Shown piece by piece: positions 24,184 through 33,105 of a stretch of 40,086 nt of DNA (position 1 is its first letter; every line of letters begins with the position of its first letter). Location of the stretch: the NCBI GenBank assembly GCA_017448845.1, contig JAFSKT010000021.1, positions 1 through 40,086 of the forward strand, given 5' to 3'. This DNA comes from Lachnospiraceae bacterium (GTDB lineage: Bacteria; Bacillota; Clostridia; Lachnospirales; Lachnospiraceae). A program made the translations under genes and the position numbers. The notes beneath the pieces were generated by a model. It was given only the letters and a program-made list of their open reading frames with translations. It made no database searches and was not told the origin of the DNA.

Positions 24184-25860
24184 TTGAAAAATGACATAAA
24201 TGTATCCGGCTCAAAGCTCAAGATCATAGCCCTGGGCGGTCTTGAGCAGATTGGCATGAATATAACCGCCTTTGAGTACGAGGACAGTATCATCGTAGTA
24301 GATTGCGGAATCGCATTCCCCGAAGATGATATGCTGGGGATAGATCTCTGTATTCCGGATGTTACATATCTGAAGGATAACATTGAGAAGGTAAAGGGGT
24401 TCATCATTACACACGGTCATGAGGACCATATAGGCGCACTTCCCTATGTATTGAAGGATGTGAACGCCCCCATATATGCGACGAAGCTAACCATAGGTCT
24501 TATCGACCACAAGCTTGAAGAGCATGGACTCTTAAAGAGCGTAAAGAGAAAGGTTGTACATCATTCTCAGTCGATAAATCTTGGGAAATTCAGGATAGAG
24601 TTCATAAAGACCAATCATTCCATTGCGGACGCATCAGCGCTGGCAATATATTCGCCTGCAGGTATAATAGTGCATACCGGGGATTTTAAGGTGGATTATA
24701 CGCCGGTCTTCGGAGATGCCATAGATCTGCAGAGGCTGGGAGAGATTGGGAAAAAGGGCGTGTTAGCCCTTATGTGCGACAGCACCAATGCGGAGAGAGA
24801 GGGCTTCACCAGGTCGGAACGCACCATCGGCAGCGTGTTTGACACCCTTTTTGAGACCCATAAAAAGGGCAGGATAATCATTGCCACCTTTGCATCCAAT
24901 GTGGACAGGGTGCAGCAGATCATCAACACCGCATATAAATATGACAGGAAGGTCATCGTGGAAGGCCGTTCCATGGTGAACATCATCAATACAGCACAGG
25001 AGCTGGGTTATATCAAGGTTCCCGATAACACCCTTATAGATATTGATCGGATGAAGGATTATCCCGATGAAAAGGTGGTGCTGGTAACCACCGGAAGTCA
25101 GGGCGAGTCCATGGCCGCCTTATCCAGAATGGCCATGAACATGCATAAGAAGGTGACCATAAAGCCCAATGACACCATAATCTTTTCTTCCACCCCCATA
25201 CCCGGAAACGAGAAATCCGTTTCAAGGGTCATCAACGAGCTGGAATCCAAGGGTGCGGATGTTATATTCCAGGAGACCCATGTGTCGGGCCATGCCTGCA
25301 GGGAAGAGATAAAGCTTATCTACTCCCTTGTAAAGCCGGAGTATTCAATACCCGTGCACGGGGAGTTCAGGCACCGTCATGCACAGGCTCTGATAGCTGA
25401 GGAGCTGGGTTATGACCATGACCATATCCTCATGATCCACACCGGGGATGTGCTGGAGATAAGCGAAAAAGACGGAGCTTCCGTTACCGGCCACGTTCAT
25501 ACCGGTTCCGTATTTGTGGACGGACTCAGTGTTGGCGATGTGGGGAATATAGTGCTCCGGGACAGACAGCATTTAGCGGAAGACGGTATAGTGATCATAG
25601 TACTCACTTTGGAAAAGGGCACGGGACAGGTGTTAGCCGGTCCGGATATCGTATCCAGAGGTTTTGTATATGTAAGGGAATCGGACGCACTGTTGGAGGA
25701 CTCTACCGAGGTTTTGGAGGAGGCTATGGACACCCTTACGGAAAAGGGGATCAGCGACTGGGGAAAGATAAAGAATACCCTGAAGGATTCCCTGTCAGAT
25801 TACCTGTGGAAAAAAACAAAGAGGAGACCCATGATACTCCCCATTATTATGGAGGTTTAG
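24184..25860 (+). CDS. rnj: Ribonuclease J
   Basis: A 558-residue metallo-beta-lactamase/beta-CASP RNase with 5'-exo and endonuclease activity, a central enzyme of mRNA decay and rRNA maturation in Firmicutes. Visible are IIALGGLEQIGMNITAF, the zinc motif HGHEDHIGAL, HTGDFKVDYTP, the LMCDSTNA strand, FSSTPIPGNE and HVSGHACREEIKLIYSLVKPEYSIPVHGEFRH, and a C-terminal dimerisation and RNA-binding part. The start is a TTG five bases after GGAGGT. Upstream is DUF1292, downstream a YlbF gene five bases on. In Bacillus RNase J is not at this locus. Confidence 0.94.
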   Translation: MKNDINVSGSKLKIIALGGLEQIGMNITAFEYEDSIIVVDCGIAFPEDDMLGIDLCIPDVTYLKDNIEKVKGFIITHGHEDHIGALPYVLKDVNAPIYATKLTIGLIDHKLEEHGLLKSVKRKVVHHSQSINLGKFRIEFIKTNHSIADASALAIYSPAGIIVHTGDFKVDYTPVFGDAIDLQRLGEIGKKGVLALMCDSTNAEREGFTRSERTIGSVFDTLFETHKKGRIIIATFASNVDRVQQIINTAYKYDRKVIVEGRSMVNIINTAQELGYIKVPDNTLIDIDRMKDYPDEKVVLVTTGSQGESMAALSRMAMNMHKKVTIKPNDTIIFSSTPIPGNEKSVSRVINELESKGADVIFQETHVSGHACREEIKLIYSLVKPEYSIPVHGEFRHRHAQALIAEELGYDHDHILMIHTGDVLEISEKDGASVTGHVHTGSVFVDGLSVGDVGNIVLRDRQHLAEDGIVIIVLTLEKGTGQVLAGPDIVSRGFVYVRESDALLEDSTEVLEEAMDTLTEKGISDWGKIKNTLKDSLSDYLWKKTKRRPMILPIIMEV

Positions 25861-25864
25861 TTCT

Positions 25865-26194
25865 TTGGACGGCAGACTCTATGATGATGTAATAAATTTT
25901 ACGGAATGCATTAAAGATACCCCGGAATACCGGGAATATCAGGAGAAGAAGCACCGGATCGAGCAATTTCCCGAGCTTATGGAAAAGGCTGAGCTCCTTA
26001 AGGGACAGAACTTCGAGCTGTATGAAGGCTTTGATCCCGAGCGGGATTCCATAGAGAAGATCAGGAAATTCGCGGACAAAAATGAAGAGATCTTAATGGA
26101 GCCGGTGATAAATGATTATCTCACCGCAGAGGCTGCTTTCTGCAGGATGCTGAGGGAGATACTGGATATGACCATGGAAAGGATAAATTTTTAA
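25865..26194 (+). CDS. YlbF family regulator
   Basis: A 109-residue all-helical protein starting at a TTG five bases after the RNase J stop, with GGAGGT about eight bases upstream. It resembles the YlbF/YmcA family: short, acidic, with DDVINFTECIKDTPEYREYQEKKHRIEQFPEL and a long second helix. In Bacillus the YlbF/YmcA/YaaT complex binds RNase Y and directs mRNA processing. Placement behind RNase J fits an RNA-decay role. Confidence 0.78.
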   Translation: MDGRLYDDVINFTECIKDTPEYREYQEKKHRIEQFPELMEKAELLKGQNFELYEGFDPERDSIEKIRKFADKNEEILMEPVINDYLTAEAAFCRMLREILDMTMERINF

Positions 26195-26205
26195 GGTAGA
26201 GTTTT

Positions 26206-26601
26206 TTGAAGATACGTCGGCTTTTTATGACAATTGCCGCCATGCTGGTGCGGCTTCTGATAGTGCTTATGCTGGTTTCCTGCATATACAAGTTGGGATT
26301 CAGGGCCTATGATTTCGGATACCGGGTTTTTGCAGAAGAGGCAATGACCGATGAACCGGGGCGGGATATAAAGGTAAAGATCCCCATGGGAGCTTCCGCC
26401 ATGGATATAGGAAAGATCCTGGAGATGAAGGGACTTATCCGGGATAAGAACCTCTTTTTCATACAGGAGAGGCTTTCTGAATTCCACGGTAAGCTGTCAC
26501 CGGGAGATTATACCTTAAATACTTCCCAGACTGCCCAGGAAATGATGGAAGTAATGGCGGCGGAAGAGACGGAAGACGAAGAGTCCGGAGACAAGGAATG
26601 A
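26206..26601 (+). CDS. Short MltG-like (YceG-like) membrane protein without the catalytic domain
   Basis: A 131-residue protein with a TTG start, one membrane helix (residues 7-30, MTIAAMLVRLLIVLMLVSCIY) and an outward domain of about 75 residues: VKIPMGASAMDIGKILEMKGLIRDKNLFFIQERLSEFHGKLSPGDYTLNTSQTAQEMMEVM. That matches the LysM-like first domain of MltG (IPxGxS, the L-x-P-G-x-Y-x-L turn). The transglycosylase domain of about 200 residues with its catalytic Glu, found in Bacillus YrrL at this place, is missing; an acidic tail follows. It overlaps the methyltransferase gene by four bases. Confidence 0.8.
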   Translation: MKIRRLFMTIAAMLVRLLIVLMLVSCIYKLGFRAYDFGYRVFAEEAMTDEPGRDIKVKIPMGASAMDIGKILEMKGLIRDKNLFFIQERLSEFHGKLSPGDYTLNTSQTAQEMMEVMAAEETEDEESGDKE

Positions 26602-27248
26602 CGGGAAATGAAAGGCTTACCGGATATCTGAATTCCCTGTATCCCGGCAACAGTGATTTTCTGGAACAGCTGGAAAAGAGATGCATTGCGGATAGGATAC
26701 CCATTATCCGTAAAGAGACCCAGTCTTTTTTAAGGTTTATCCTTTCTCTTAAGGATCCCCGGAATATACTTGAGATCGGGGCTGCCACGGGTTTTTCCTC
26801 AATATTTATGGCAGAGTATTCGTCAGAGGAAACCCGGATCACCACAATAGAGAACTATGAAAAAAGGATAGCTGTAGCCCGGAGTAATATAGAAAGCTCC
26901 GGATATTCAGATAAAATACGGCTTATTGAAGGCAATGCGGAGGATGTGCTTCCCACGTTAGAGCCGGGGTATGACCTGATCTTCATAGATGCAGCAAAGG
27001 CGCAGTACCCGGTTTACCTGAAGGAAGCAAAAAGGCTCTTACTTCCCGGCGGGCTCATCATTGCTGATAACTGCCTGCAGGAAGGGGATATCCTGGAATC
27101 CAGATATGCCGTAGAGAGAAGAGACAGAACCATCCATAAGAGGATGAGGGAATTTTTAAGGGAGATCACATCCATGGAGGGATATACCTCCACCCTGCTT
27201 TCTGCCGGGGATGGGATCGCCATAGCCTGTAAGAATGAAAAAACCTGA
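26598..27248 (+). CDS. trmR: O-methyltransferase, tRNA 5-hydroxyuridine methyltransferase TrmR-like
   Basis: A 216-residue SAM-dependent methyltransferase of the catechol-type family: motif I ILEIGAATGFSSIFMAE, TTIENYEKRIAVARSNIE, motif II LIFIDAAKAQYP and GLIIADNCL (metal-binding DNC). In Bacillus the protein YrrM at this locus is TrmR, which makes 5-methoxyuridine at position 34 of tRNA. The following U32 gene (trhP) makes the 5-hydroxyuridine it uses. The genes overlap by 14 bases at 27235-27248, supporting a joint role. Confidence 0.85.
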   Translation: MTGNERLTGYLNSLYPGNSDFLEQLEKRCIADRIPIIRKETQSFLRFILSLKDPRNILEIGAATGFSSIFMAEYSSEETRITTIENYEKRIAVARSNIESSGYSDKIRLIEGNAEDVLPTLEPGYDLIFIDAAKAQYPVYLKEAKRLLLPGGLIIADNCLQEGDILESRYAVERRDRTIHKRMREFLREITSMEGYTSTLLSAGDGIAIACKNEKT

Positions 27249-28461
27249 ACTCCTGATCCCGGCAAAGGGACCTGAAGAATTCAATACAGCCATTAATTTT
27301 GGCGCGGATGCTGTGTATATGGGCGGAGAGACCATGGGACTCCGGTCCGGCGCAAGGAATTTCAGTGATGAAGAGCTGAAAGCCGCCATAGAGTTTGCCC
27401 ACAGCAGGAATAAAAAGGTCTATGTTACCGCGAATATCATTGCCCATAACAGCGACCTTAAGGAGGCAGAGGATTATTTTAAGAAGATGGGGGAGATCAG
27501 GCCGGATGCCCTGCTGATAGCCGATCCCGGAATGTTTTCCCTGGCGAAGGAGCTCTGCCCCGAAGTTGAGTTACATATAAGCACCCAGGCCAACAATACG
27601 AATTATAAGACTGTATTGTTCTGGGCTTCTCTGGGGGCAAAGAGGATAGTGACTGCCAGGGAGCTGTCATTAAATGAAATAAGGGAAATAAGGGAAAATA
27701 TCCCTTCTGACATAGAGATAGAGTCCTTTGTACATGGAGCCATGTGCATATCCTATTCCGGGCGCTGCCTGCTGTCGAACTATTTTACAGGCAGGGACGC
27801 AAACCACGGAGAGTGCACCCATCCCTGCAGATGGCAGTATGCAGTAGCTGAGGAAACCCGCCCCGGCCAGTATCTTCCTATAGAGGAGAATGAAAGGGGT
27901 ACCTTCATCTTTAATTCAAAGGATCTTTGCATGATCGGGCATATTCCGGAGCTAATCCATGCCGGGATCGACAGCTTCAAGGTGGAAGGCCGGATGAAGA
28001 ATGCCCTGTATGTGGCTGTGACCGCAAGGACTTACAGACAGGCCATAGACGATTATTTTGAGGCCCCGGAAAAATATGAAGCTTCGCTGCCACAGTACCT
28101 TTCCGAAATAGGGAAATGTACTACCCGGGACTTCTGCACAGGGTTTTATTTCGGAAAGCCCGATGACAGCGCCCAGGTATACAGCGGGAGCACATATATT
28201 CAGGACTATGTCTATCTCGGGACCGCAGGGGAGCCGGAAGATGATGGAAGGGTTCCCATGCACCAGAAAAATAAATTTTCCGTGGGAGACAGTGTGGAGA
28301 TAATGAAACCCGGAGGTGAAGACATCACGGTACGGGTGGAATCCATTTATTCCCCGGACAGGGGGGAAGTGGACAGTGCCCCTCATCCGAAGGAGCTTTT
28401 ATATGTCAGATTCTCTGAAACGCCCGAAAAGGGAGATATCATAAGACAGGGATCAAAATAG
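27235..28461 (+). CDS. trhP: U32 family protein, tRNA 5-hydroxylation protein TrhP-like
   Basis: A 408-residue U32-family protein: PELLIPAKGPEEFNTAINFGADAVYMG, an ELHISTQANNTNY strand and SFVHGAMCISYSGRCLLSNYFTGRDANHGECTHPCRWQY, which carries four Cys in the order typical of the Fe-S cluster. The C-terminal beta-barrel has KNKFSVGDSVEIMKPG. Despite the old peptidase name, these proteins install 5-hydroxyuridine at tRNA position 34 using prephenate. Bacillus has two at this locus (YrrN and YrrO); only one was found here. The start overlaps trmR. Confidence 0.88.
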   Translation: MKKPELLIPAKGPEEFNTAINFGADAVYMGGETMGLRSGARNFSDEELKAAIEFAHSRNKKVYVTANIIAHNSDLKEAEDYFKKMGEIRPDALLIADPGMFSLAKELCPEVELHISTQANNTNYKTVLFWASLGAKRIVTARELSLNEIREIRENIPSDIEIESFVHGAMCISYSGRCLLSNYFTGRDANHGECTHPCRWQYAVAEETRPGQYLPIEENERGTFIFNSKDLCMIGHIPELIHAGIDSFKVEGRMKNALYVAVTARTYRQAIDDYFEAPEKYEASLPQYLSEIGKCTTRDFCTGFYFGKPDDSAQVYSGSTYIQDYVYLGTAGEPEDDGRVPMHQKNKFSVGDSVEIMKPGGEDITVRVESIYSPDRGEVDSAPHPKELLYVRFSETPEKGDIIRQGSK

Positions 28462-28498
28462 AGATAATAATACATTGAAAGGAACGGCACCAACCGGG

Positions 28499-29431
28499 AT
28501 GAAACTGATCAGTATAGTTATACCGTGCTGGAATGAAGAAGAAGTAATTCCTTACTTTTATGAAGAAATGAATAAGACCCTCGGAGCCTTCGGAGAGGAA
28601 TTCCCTGATGTGGAATTCGAGCTTTTATTCGTGGACGACGGTTCCAAGGACAGAACCTTACAGCTTATCAAGGAGTATGCGGAAAAGGACAGCCGTATAA
28701 GATACGTCTCTTTTTCCAGAAATTTCGGCAAGGAAGCGGCTCTTTACGCCGGTTTTGAAAATGCAAAGGGCGACTACGTGGGCTGTATGGATGTGGACCT
28801 TCAGGATCCCCCTGCTTTACTTCCGGAAATGTATAAAGCTTTAGCGGAAGAGGGCTACGACTCTGTGGCTACAAGAAGGGTTACCAGGAAGGGTGAGCCT
28901 CCCATCAGATCCTTTTTTGCAAGACGTTTTTACAGGCTTATGGATAAGATCTGTGCCACTGAGGTGGTGGACGGAGCCCGGGATTACCGCCTGATGACCA
29001 GACAGATGACAGATGCTGTGCTGTCCATGGGTGATTACAGCCGCTTTACCAAAGGTATCTACGGTTGGGTTGGTTTCAACACAAAGTGGCTGGAATTTGA
29101 AAACATAGAAAGGGTGGCAGGAGAGACAAAGTGGTCCTTCTGGAAGCTCCTTATCTATGCAATAGAGGGGATCATCGCCTTTTCCACTGTGCCTCTTGAG
29201 ATAATCGCATGGATCGGAGGTGTCCTTACCGCCGGATCCTTTATCTATACCGTAGTTTCAATGGTGTTCTTTTTCACGGGACTTTGGGATGCAGTGCCGC
29301 TTATCATCGCGGTCATTATGCTTTTCGGATCATTTAATACACTGGTACTGGGCATAGCTGCCATGTATCTCAGCAAGACCTATTTAGAGACCAAGGGAAG
29401 GCCTCTCTATGTTGCAAAGGAGATAAAATGA
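28499..29431 (+). CDS. Family 2 glycosyltransferase with two membrane helices (GtrB/DPM1-like)
   Basis: A 310-residue GT2 enzyme: LISIVIPCWNEEEVI (nucleotide-binding start), LFVDDGSKDRTL, RNFGKEAALYAGFENAKGDY, MDVDLQDPP (DxD metal site) and DYRLMTR, then two C-terminal membrane helices (about 230-290). These enzymes usually move glucose or a similar sugar from a nucleotide to undecaprenyl phosphate at the inner membrane face. Two starts are possible: TTG at 28475 or ATG at 28499; neither has a clear ribosome site and the family starts near the ATG. The stop overlaps the next gene by four bases, the first of a four-gene glycosyltransferase operon. Confidence 0.86.
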   Translation: MKLISIVIPCWNEEEVIPYFYEEMNKTLGAFGEEFPDVEFELLFVDDGSKDRTLQLIKEYAEKDSRIRYVSFSRNFGKEAALYAGFENAKGDYVGCMDVDLQDPPALLPEMYKALAEEGYDSVATRRVTRKGEPPIRSFFARRFYRLMDKICATEVVDGARDYRLMTRQMTDAVLSMGDYSRFTKGIYGWVGFNTKWLEFENIERVAGETKWSFWKLLIYAIEGIIAFSTVPLEIIAWIGGVLTAGSFIYTVVSMVFFFTGLWDAVPLIIAVIMLFGSFNTLVLGIAAMYLSKTYLETKGRPLYVAKEIK

Positions 29432-30420
29432 AGCTCATAATACAGATACCATGCTTAAATGAAGCGGAGACACTGGAGATCGCCCTTAACGATCTGCCGA
29501 GGGAGATAGAGGGGATAGACGAGATAGAATATCTCATCATCAATGACGGCAGCAAGGACAATACAGTGGAAGTCGCTAAAAACTGGGGTGTGAACTATGT
29601 GGTGAGCTTCCCCAATAATAAAGGGCTTGCAAAGGGATTTATCGCAGGACTTGATGCCTGCCTCCGTGAAGGGGCGGATATCATTGTAAATACCGATGCG
29701 GACAATCAGTACTGCGGTGCGGATATAGAAAAGCTGGTACGGCCTATTCTTGAGGGAAAAGCGGAGATAGTCATCGGAGAACGTCCCATAGACGATATAG
29801 AGGATTTTTCTCCCATTAAAAAGAAGCTGCAGCATTTAGGATCCTATGTGGTCCGGGTCGCATCGGATACGGATATACCCGATGCACCCAGCGGATTCAG
29901 GGCTTTTTCCAGGGAAGCGGCCCTCAGGCTCAATGTCATAAATAACTATACCTATACTTTAGAGACCATAGTCCAGGCCGGAAGAAACAAGATGGCGATC
30001 ACCAGCGTTCCCATCAGGACAAACCGGGAGCTTAGAAAATCCAGGCTTTTCTCCAGCATGGGAGGCTATATCAAAAAGTCTATCCTGACCATTATCAGGG
30101 CTTATATGATGTACAGACCGTTGACATTCTTTACAGCCATAGGGATAGTTCCGTTTCTTGCGGGCCTCATTATAATGGTCAGATTCCTTATCTTCTTTAT
30201 AAGCGGTTCGGGTATGGGACATATACAGTCCCTGATCCTTGCCAGTACCCTTATGATGCTGTCCTTTACAACCTTTATGATGGGATTCCAGGCTGATCTT
30301 ATGGCGGCGAACAGGAAGATAATGGAGGATGTGCAGTACCGCTTAAGGCGTTTCGAGGCAGGTATGGGGAAGGAAGACGGCAAAGGGGAAGATGAAGGAG
30401 ACAGGGAAGAACAGAAATAG
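29428..30420 (+). CDS. Family 2 glycosyltransferase with C-terminal membrane helices (DPM1-like)
   Basis: A 330-residue enzyme with LIIQIPCLNEAETLEIAL, YLIINDGSKDNTVEVA, NKGLAKGFIAGLD, NTDADNQY (DxD-type) and PDAPSGFRAFSREAA, and two C-terminal membrane helices (about 228-285). It resembles polyprenyl-phosphate glycosyltransferases. The end is a charged GKEDGKGEDEGDREEQK tail. The next gene starts inside its last 29 bases, in another frame. Confidence 0.84.
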   Translation: MKLIIQIPCLNEAETLEIALNDLPREIEGIDEIEYLIINDGSKDNTVEVAKNWGVNYVVSFPNNKGLAKGFIAGLDACLREGADIIVNTDADNQYCGADIEKLVRPILEGKAEIVIGERPIDDIEDFSPIKKKLQHLGSYVVRVASDTDIPDAPSGFRAFSREAALRLNVINNYTYTLETIVQAGRNKMAITSVPIRTNRELRKSRLFSSMGGYIKKSILTIIRAYMMYRPLTFFTAIGIVPFLAGLIIMVRFLIFFISGSGMGHIQSLILASTLMMLSFTTFMMGFQADLMAANRKIMEDVQYRLRRFEAGMGKEDGKGEDEGDREEQK

Positions 30421-31507
30421 GCATATCGCCGTTATAGGACCCGTATACCCTTTCAAGGGAGGCATTTCCCATTATACGGGGCTGTTAGCCCGGAGCCTTA
30501 AGAAAAGGGCTCGTGTCAGGACCATATCTTATAAGATGCAATACCCAAAGTTCCTTTTTAAGAAGGAGCAGCGGGATTATTCAAATGATTCATTTAAGGT
30601 TCCCGAGGCGGAATTTCTCATAAATACCGCTAATCCCTTTAATATCATAAGGAGCGCTATCTCCATAAATAAGAGCAGGCCGGATCTTGTGATCATACAG
30701 TGGTGGCATCCCTATTTCGCCCCCTGTTACAGGATCCTTTGTGCATTCTTAAAGAGCCCGGTGCTCTTTGTCTGCCATAATGTATTTCCCCACGAAAGGT
30801 TTCCGCTGGACAGATTTCTGACCAAGCTGGTCCTCTCCAAAGGGGATTATTTTATCCTTCATTCGGAGAAGGAGACGGCAGAGCTTAAATCCATTCTTCC
30901 GGATCCGAAATACAGGGTCAATATGCATCCCACCTATGAATTCTTTAAGATGCGGGAGATGAAGGAAAGGACGGATAAGGAAAAAAGGCTTCTTTTCTTC
31001 GGTTTAGTGAGACCTTATAAAGGTCTGAAAGTACTGCTCAAAGCGCTTAAGGAGCTTCCGGACATTTTTCTTACGGTGGCCGGGGATTTCGGAGGCACAG
31101 AGGGAGACTACGAAGAACTCTTAAAGGACAGCTCCTTAAAGGGCAGGGTTGATATACATAACGGATATATCCCGGATAAGGATGTGCAGGGATATTTTGA
31201 AAACTGTGACGCTGTTGTACTGCCCTATATAGACGCCACCCAGAGCGGTATCGCCCAGGTGGCCTTCGGTTTCGGAAAGCCGGTTATTGCAACGGATGCC
31301 GGCGGACTTCCTGAGGTTGTGACGGATTCCGTTACAGGAGTGCTGGTAAAAGCCGATGATACGGAGTCCTTAAGGGACGGGATCCTTAAATTCTATGAAT
31401 TAAAGGAATCCGGAACAGACTTTAAGGGAAACATAGAAAAGGATTCCGAGAGATTTACCTGGGAACACCTTGTAAACACCATATTTGAACTGACCGGAGC
31501 AAAGTGA
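30392..31507 (+). CDS. Family 4-type (GT-B) glycosyltransferase
   Basis: A 371-residue GT-B enzyme: IAVIGPVYPFKGGISHYTGLLARSL at the N-terminus, LFFGLVRPYKGLKVLLKAL at the start of the second domain and the donor-binding DATQSGIAQVAFGFGKPVIATDAGGLPEVV near 285-315, which has the glycine-rich loop and a Glu expected for nucleotide-sugar binding. It is probably cytoplasmic and adds a sugar to a lipid-linked acceptor. Its start overlaps the previous gene by 29 bases. The acceptor and sugar cannot be read from the sequence. Confidence 0.82.
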   Translation: MKETGKNRNRHIAVIGPVYPFKGGISHYTGLLARSLKKRARVRTISYKMQYPKFLFKKEQRDYSNDSFKVPEAEFLINTANPFNIIRSAISINKSRPDLVIIQWWHPYFAPCYRILCAFLKSPVLFVCHNVFPHERFPLDRFLTKLVLSKGDYFILHSEKETAELKSILPDPKYRVNMHPTYEFFKMREMKERTDKEKRLLFFGLVRPYKGLKVLLKALKELPDIFLTVAGDFGGTEGDYEELLKDSSLKGRVDIHNGYIPDKDVQGYFENCDAVVLPYIDATQSGIAQVAFGFGKPVIATDAGGLPEVVTDSVTGVLVKADDTESLRDGILKFYELKESGTDFKGNIEKDSERFTWEHLVNTIFELTGAK

Positions 31508-31513
31508 GACGCA

Positions 31514-32365
31514 ATGAAGACAACGCTTATAATCCTGAATTACAACGATGCCGACAGAACCTCAGAGCTTATAAATAAAGTGTCGGGCTATACTTCCCTT
31601 GATGACATTGTGGTGGTGGATAACGGTTCCACCGACGATTCCGCCGAAAAGCTTTCCGATCTTTCCGGAGAGCATATCCACTTTATAGGCCGAGACACCA
31701 ACGGCGGCTATGCAAAGGGCAATAATACAGGGCTGCTTTACGCTCTGAAAAAGCTTAAAAGCGATGTGATCTTCTTTGCGAATCCGGATGTCTATTTTAC
31801 AGACGAAACAGTGATCGCCATGACTGCGGCATTAAGGGATCATCCGGGATACGCCTGTGTAGCGCCTTTGGTCAATCAGGGTTATAATGTATGGCACCTT
31901 CCCGGATTTTCAGGGATACTTATAAGCCTCTTCCTTTTTGCCTTTACCTTTGAAAAGATAGCTGTGAGAAAGAAGATTGAGGAAAGCGGCGAGGACCTTG
32001 TCCCTGTTGGCGTAGTGGAGGGATCGTTTTTTGCCGTAAGGGCGGAGGCCATGAAAGAGGTCAGGGGCTTTGACGAGAGGACCTTCCTGTACTCTGAGGA
32101 AATAATCCTTTCGTATCGCTTAAGGTCAAAGTGCTATTTAACCGGAGTGCTTCCGAAGGAGAGATACGACCACCTGCATTCCGCCAGTATAAAGAAGATC
32201 TATAAGTCCAGCAAAACTGCTGCCTTCCACCATTTCAGGGACAGCTTCAGGATATATAATAAATACTACTTAAAAACCGGCGCCCTCCAGGATAAGATAT
32301 TTGATCTCTGCTGGCAGCTGGGGTATTGGGAGAGAAAGCTCTACGATATCATTAAATCACGGTAA
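31514..32365 (+). CDS. Family 2 glycosyltransferase (rhamnosyltransferase-like)
   Basis: A 283-residue GT2 enzyme: LIILNYNDADRTSELI, DIVVVDNGSTDDSAEKL, GGYAKGNNTGLLYAL, FANPDVYF (DxD-equivalent PDV) and VVEGSFFAVRAEAMKEVRGFDERTFLYSEE, the pattern of WbbL-like rhamnosyltransferases. It has one weakly hydrophobic patch (ILISLFLFAFTF) and no clear membrane anchor. It closes the four-gene group, which has no polymerase or flippase in this window, so the polymer it helps to build is unknown. Confidence 0.82.
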   Translation: MKTTLIILNYNDADRTSELINKVSGYTSLDDIVVVDNGSTDDSAEKLSDLSGEHIHFIGRDTNGGYAKGNNTGLLYALKKLKSDVIFFANPDVYFTDETVIAMTAALRDHPGYACVAPLVNQGYNVWHLPGFSGILISLFLFAFTFEKIAVRKKIEESGEDLVPVGVVEGSFFAVRAEAMKEVRGFDERTFLYSEEIILSYRLRSKCYLTGVLPKERYDHLHSASIKKIYKSSKTAAFHHFRDSFRIYNKYYLKTGALQDKIFDLCWQLGYWERKLYDIIKSR

Positions 32366-32406
32366 AAGCAGATAAAAACTACAGCAGTACGAAATAAGGG
32401 AACAAT

Positions 32407-33099
32407 TTGTCAGAGCAGTTTTCAAGAACAGAATTATTATTGGGAAAATCCGCGATAGAGCATCTGTCCGAGTGCCGCGTAGCCATATTCGGTATTGGCG
32501 GCGTCGGAGGACATGTGTGTGAAGCACTGGCCCGGAGCGGCGTCGGCGTATTTGACCTGATAGATAAGGACAAAGTCTGCGTAAGCAATATTAACAGGCA
32601 GATCATCGCTACCGGAAAAACTGTGGGTAAATTTAAGACCGATGTTATGAAAGAGCGCATTCTTGATATCAATCCGAAGGCGGAAGTGAACACATATCAA
32701 TGCTTCTTTCTACCCGGAAACGCATCGGACTTTTCCTTTGACAAATACGATTATGTAGTTGATGCCGTTGATACCGTTACGGCAAAAATAGAGCTTGTGA
32801 TGCAGTGTCAGAAAGCGGGAGTGCCCATCATCAGTTCAATGGGGGCAGGGAATAAACTGGATCCTACCATGTTCCGTGTTACTGATATATATAAGACCAG
32901 CATGGATCCGCTGGCAAAAGTCATGCGGCGTGAATTGAAGAAGAGAGGCGTTAAAAAGCTGAAAGTTGTTTATTCGGAGGAGAAACCGATCCGCACGGGC
33001 GGGGATGTCCCCGGCAGTACGGCTTTTGTACCCTCTGTTGCAGGTCTGATCATGGCAGGTGAAGTGATCAAAGATCTGACGGGAGCAAACGAGAGGTAA
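32407..33099 (+). CDS. tcdA: tRNA threonylcarbamoyladenosine dehydratase (ThiF/E1-like)
   Basis: A 230-residue E1-like protein with the ATP-binding VAIFGIGGVGGHVCEALARSGVG (residues 24-46), DLIDKDKVCVSNINRQI (adenylate site) and YVVDAVDTVTAKI. TcdA cyclises t6A to ct6A at position 37 of tRNAs that read ANN codons, and this short form fits it better than ThiF or MoeB, which carry added cysteine domains. The start is a TTG after AAGGGA. The gene is followed by the GGDEF protein seven bases later. Confidence 0.88.
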   Translation: MSEQFSRTELLLGKSAIEHLSECRVAIFGIGGVGGHVCEALARSGVGVFDLIDKDKVCVSNINRQIIATGKTVGKFKTDVMKERILDINPKAEVNTYQCFFLPGNASDFSFDKYDYVVDAVDTVTAKIELVMQCQKAGVPIISSMGAGNKLDPTMFRVTDIYKTSMDPLAKVMRRELKKRGVKKLKVVYSEEKPIRTGGDVPGSTAFVPSVAGLIMAGEVIKDLTGANER

Positions 33100-33105
33100 G
33101 GACAG

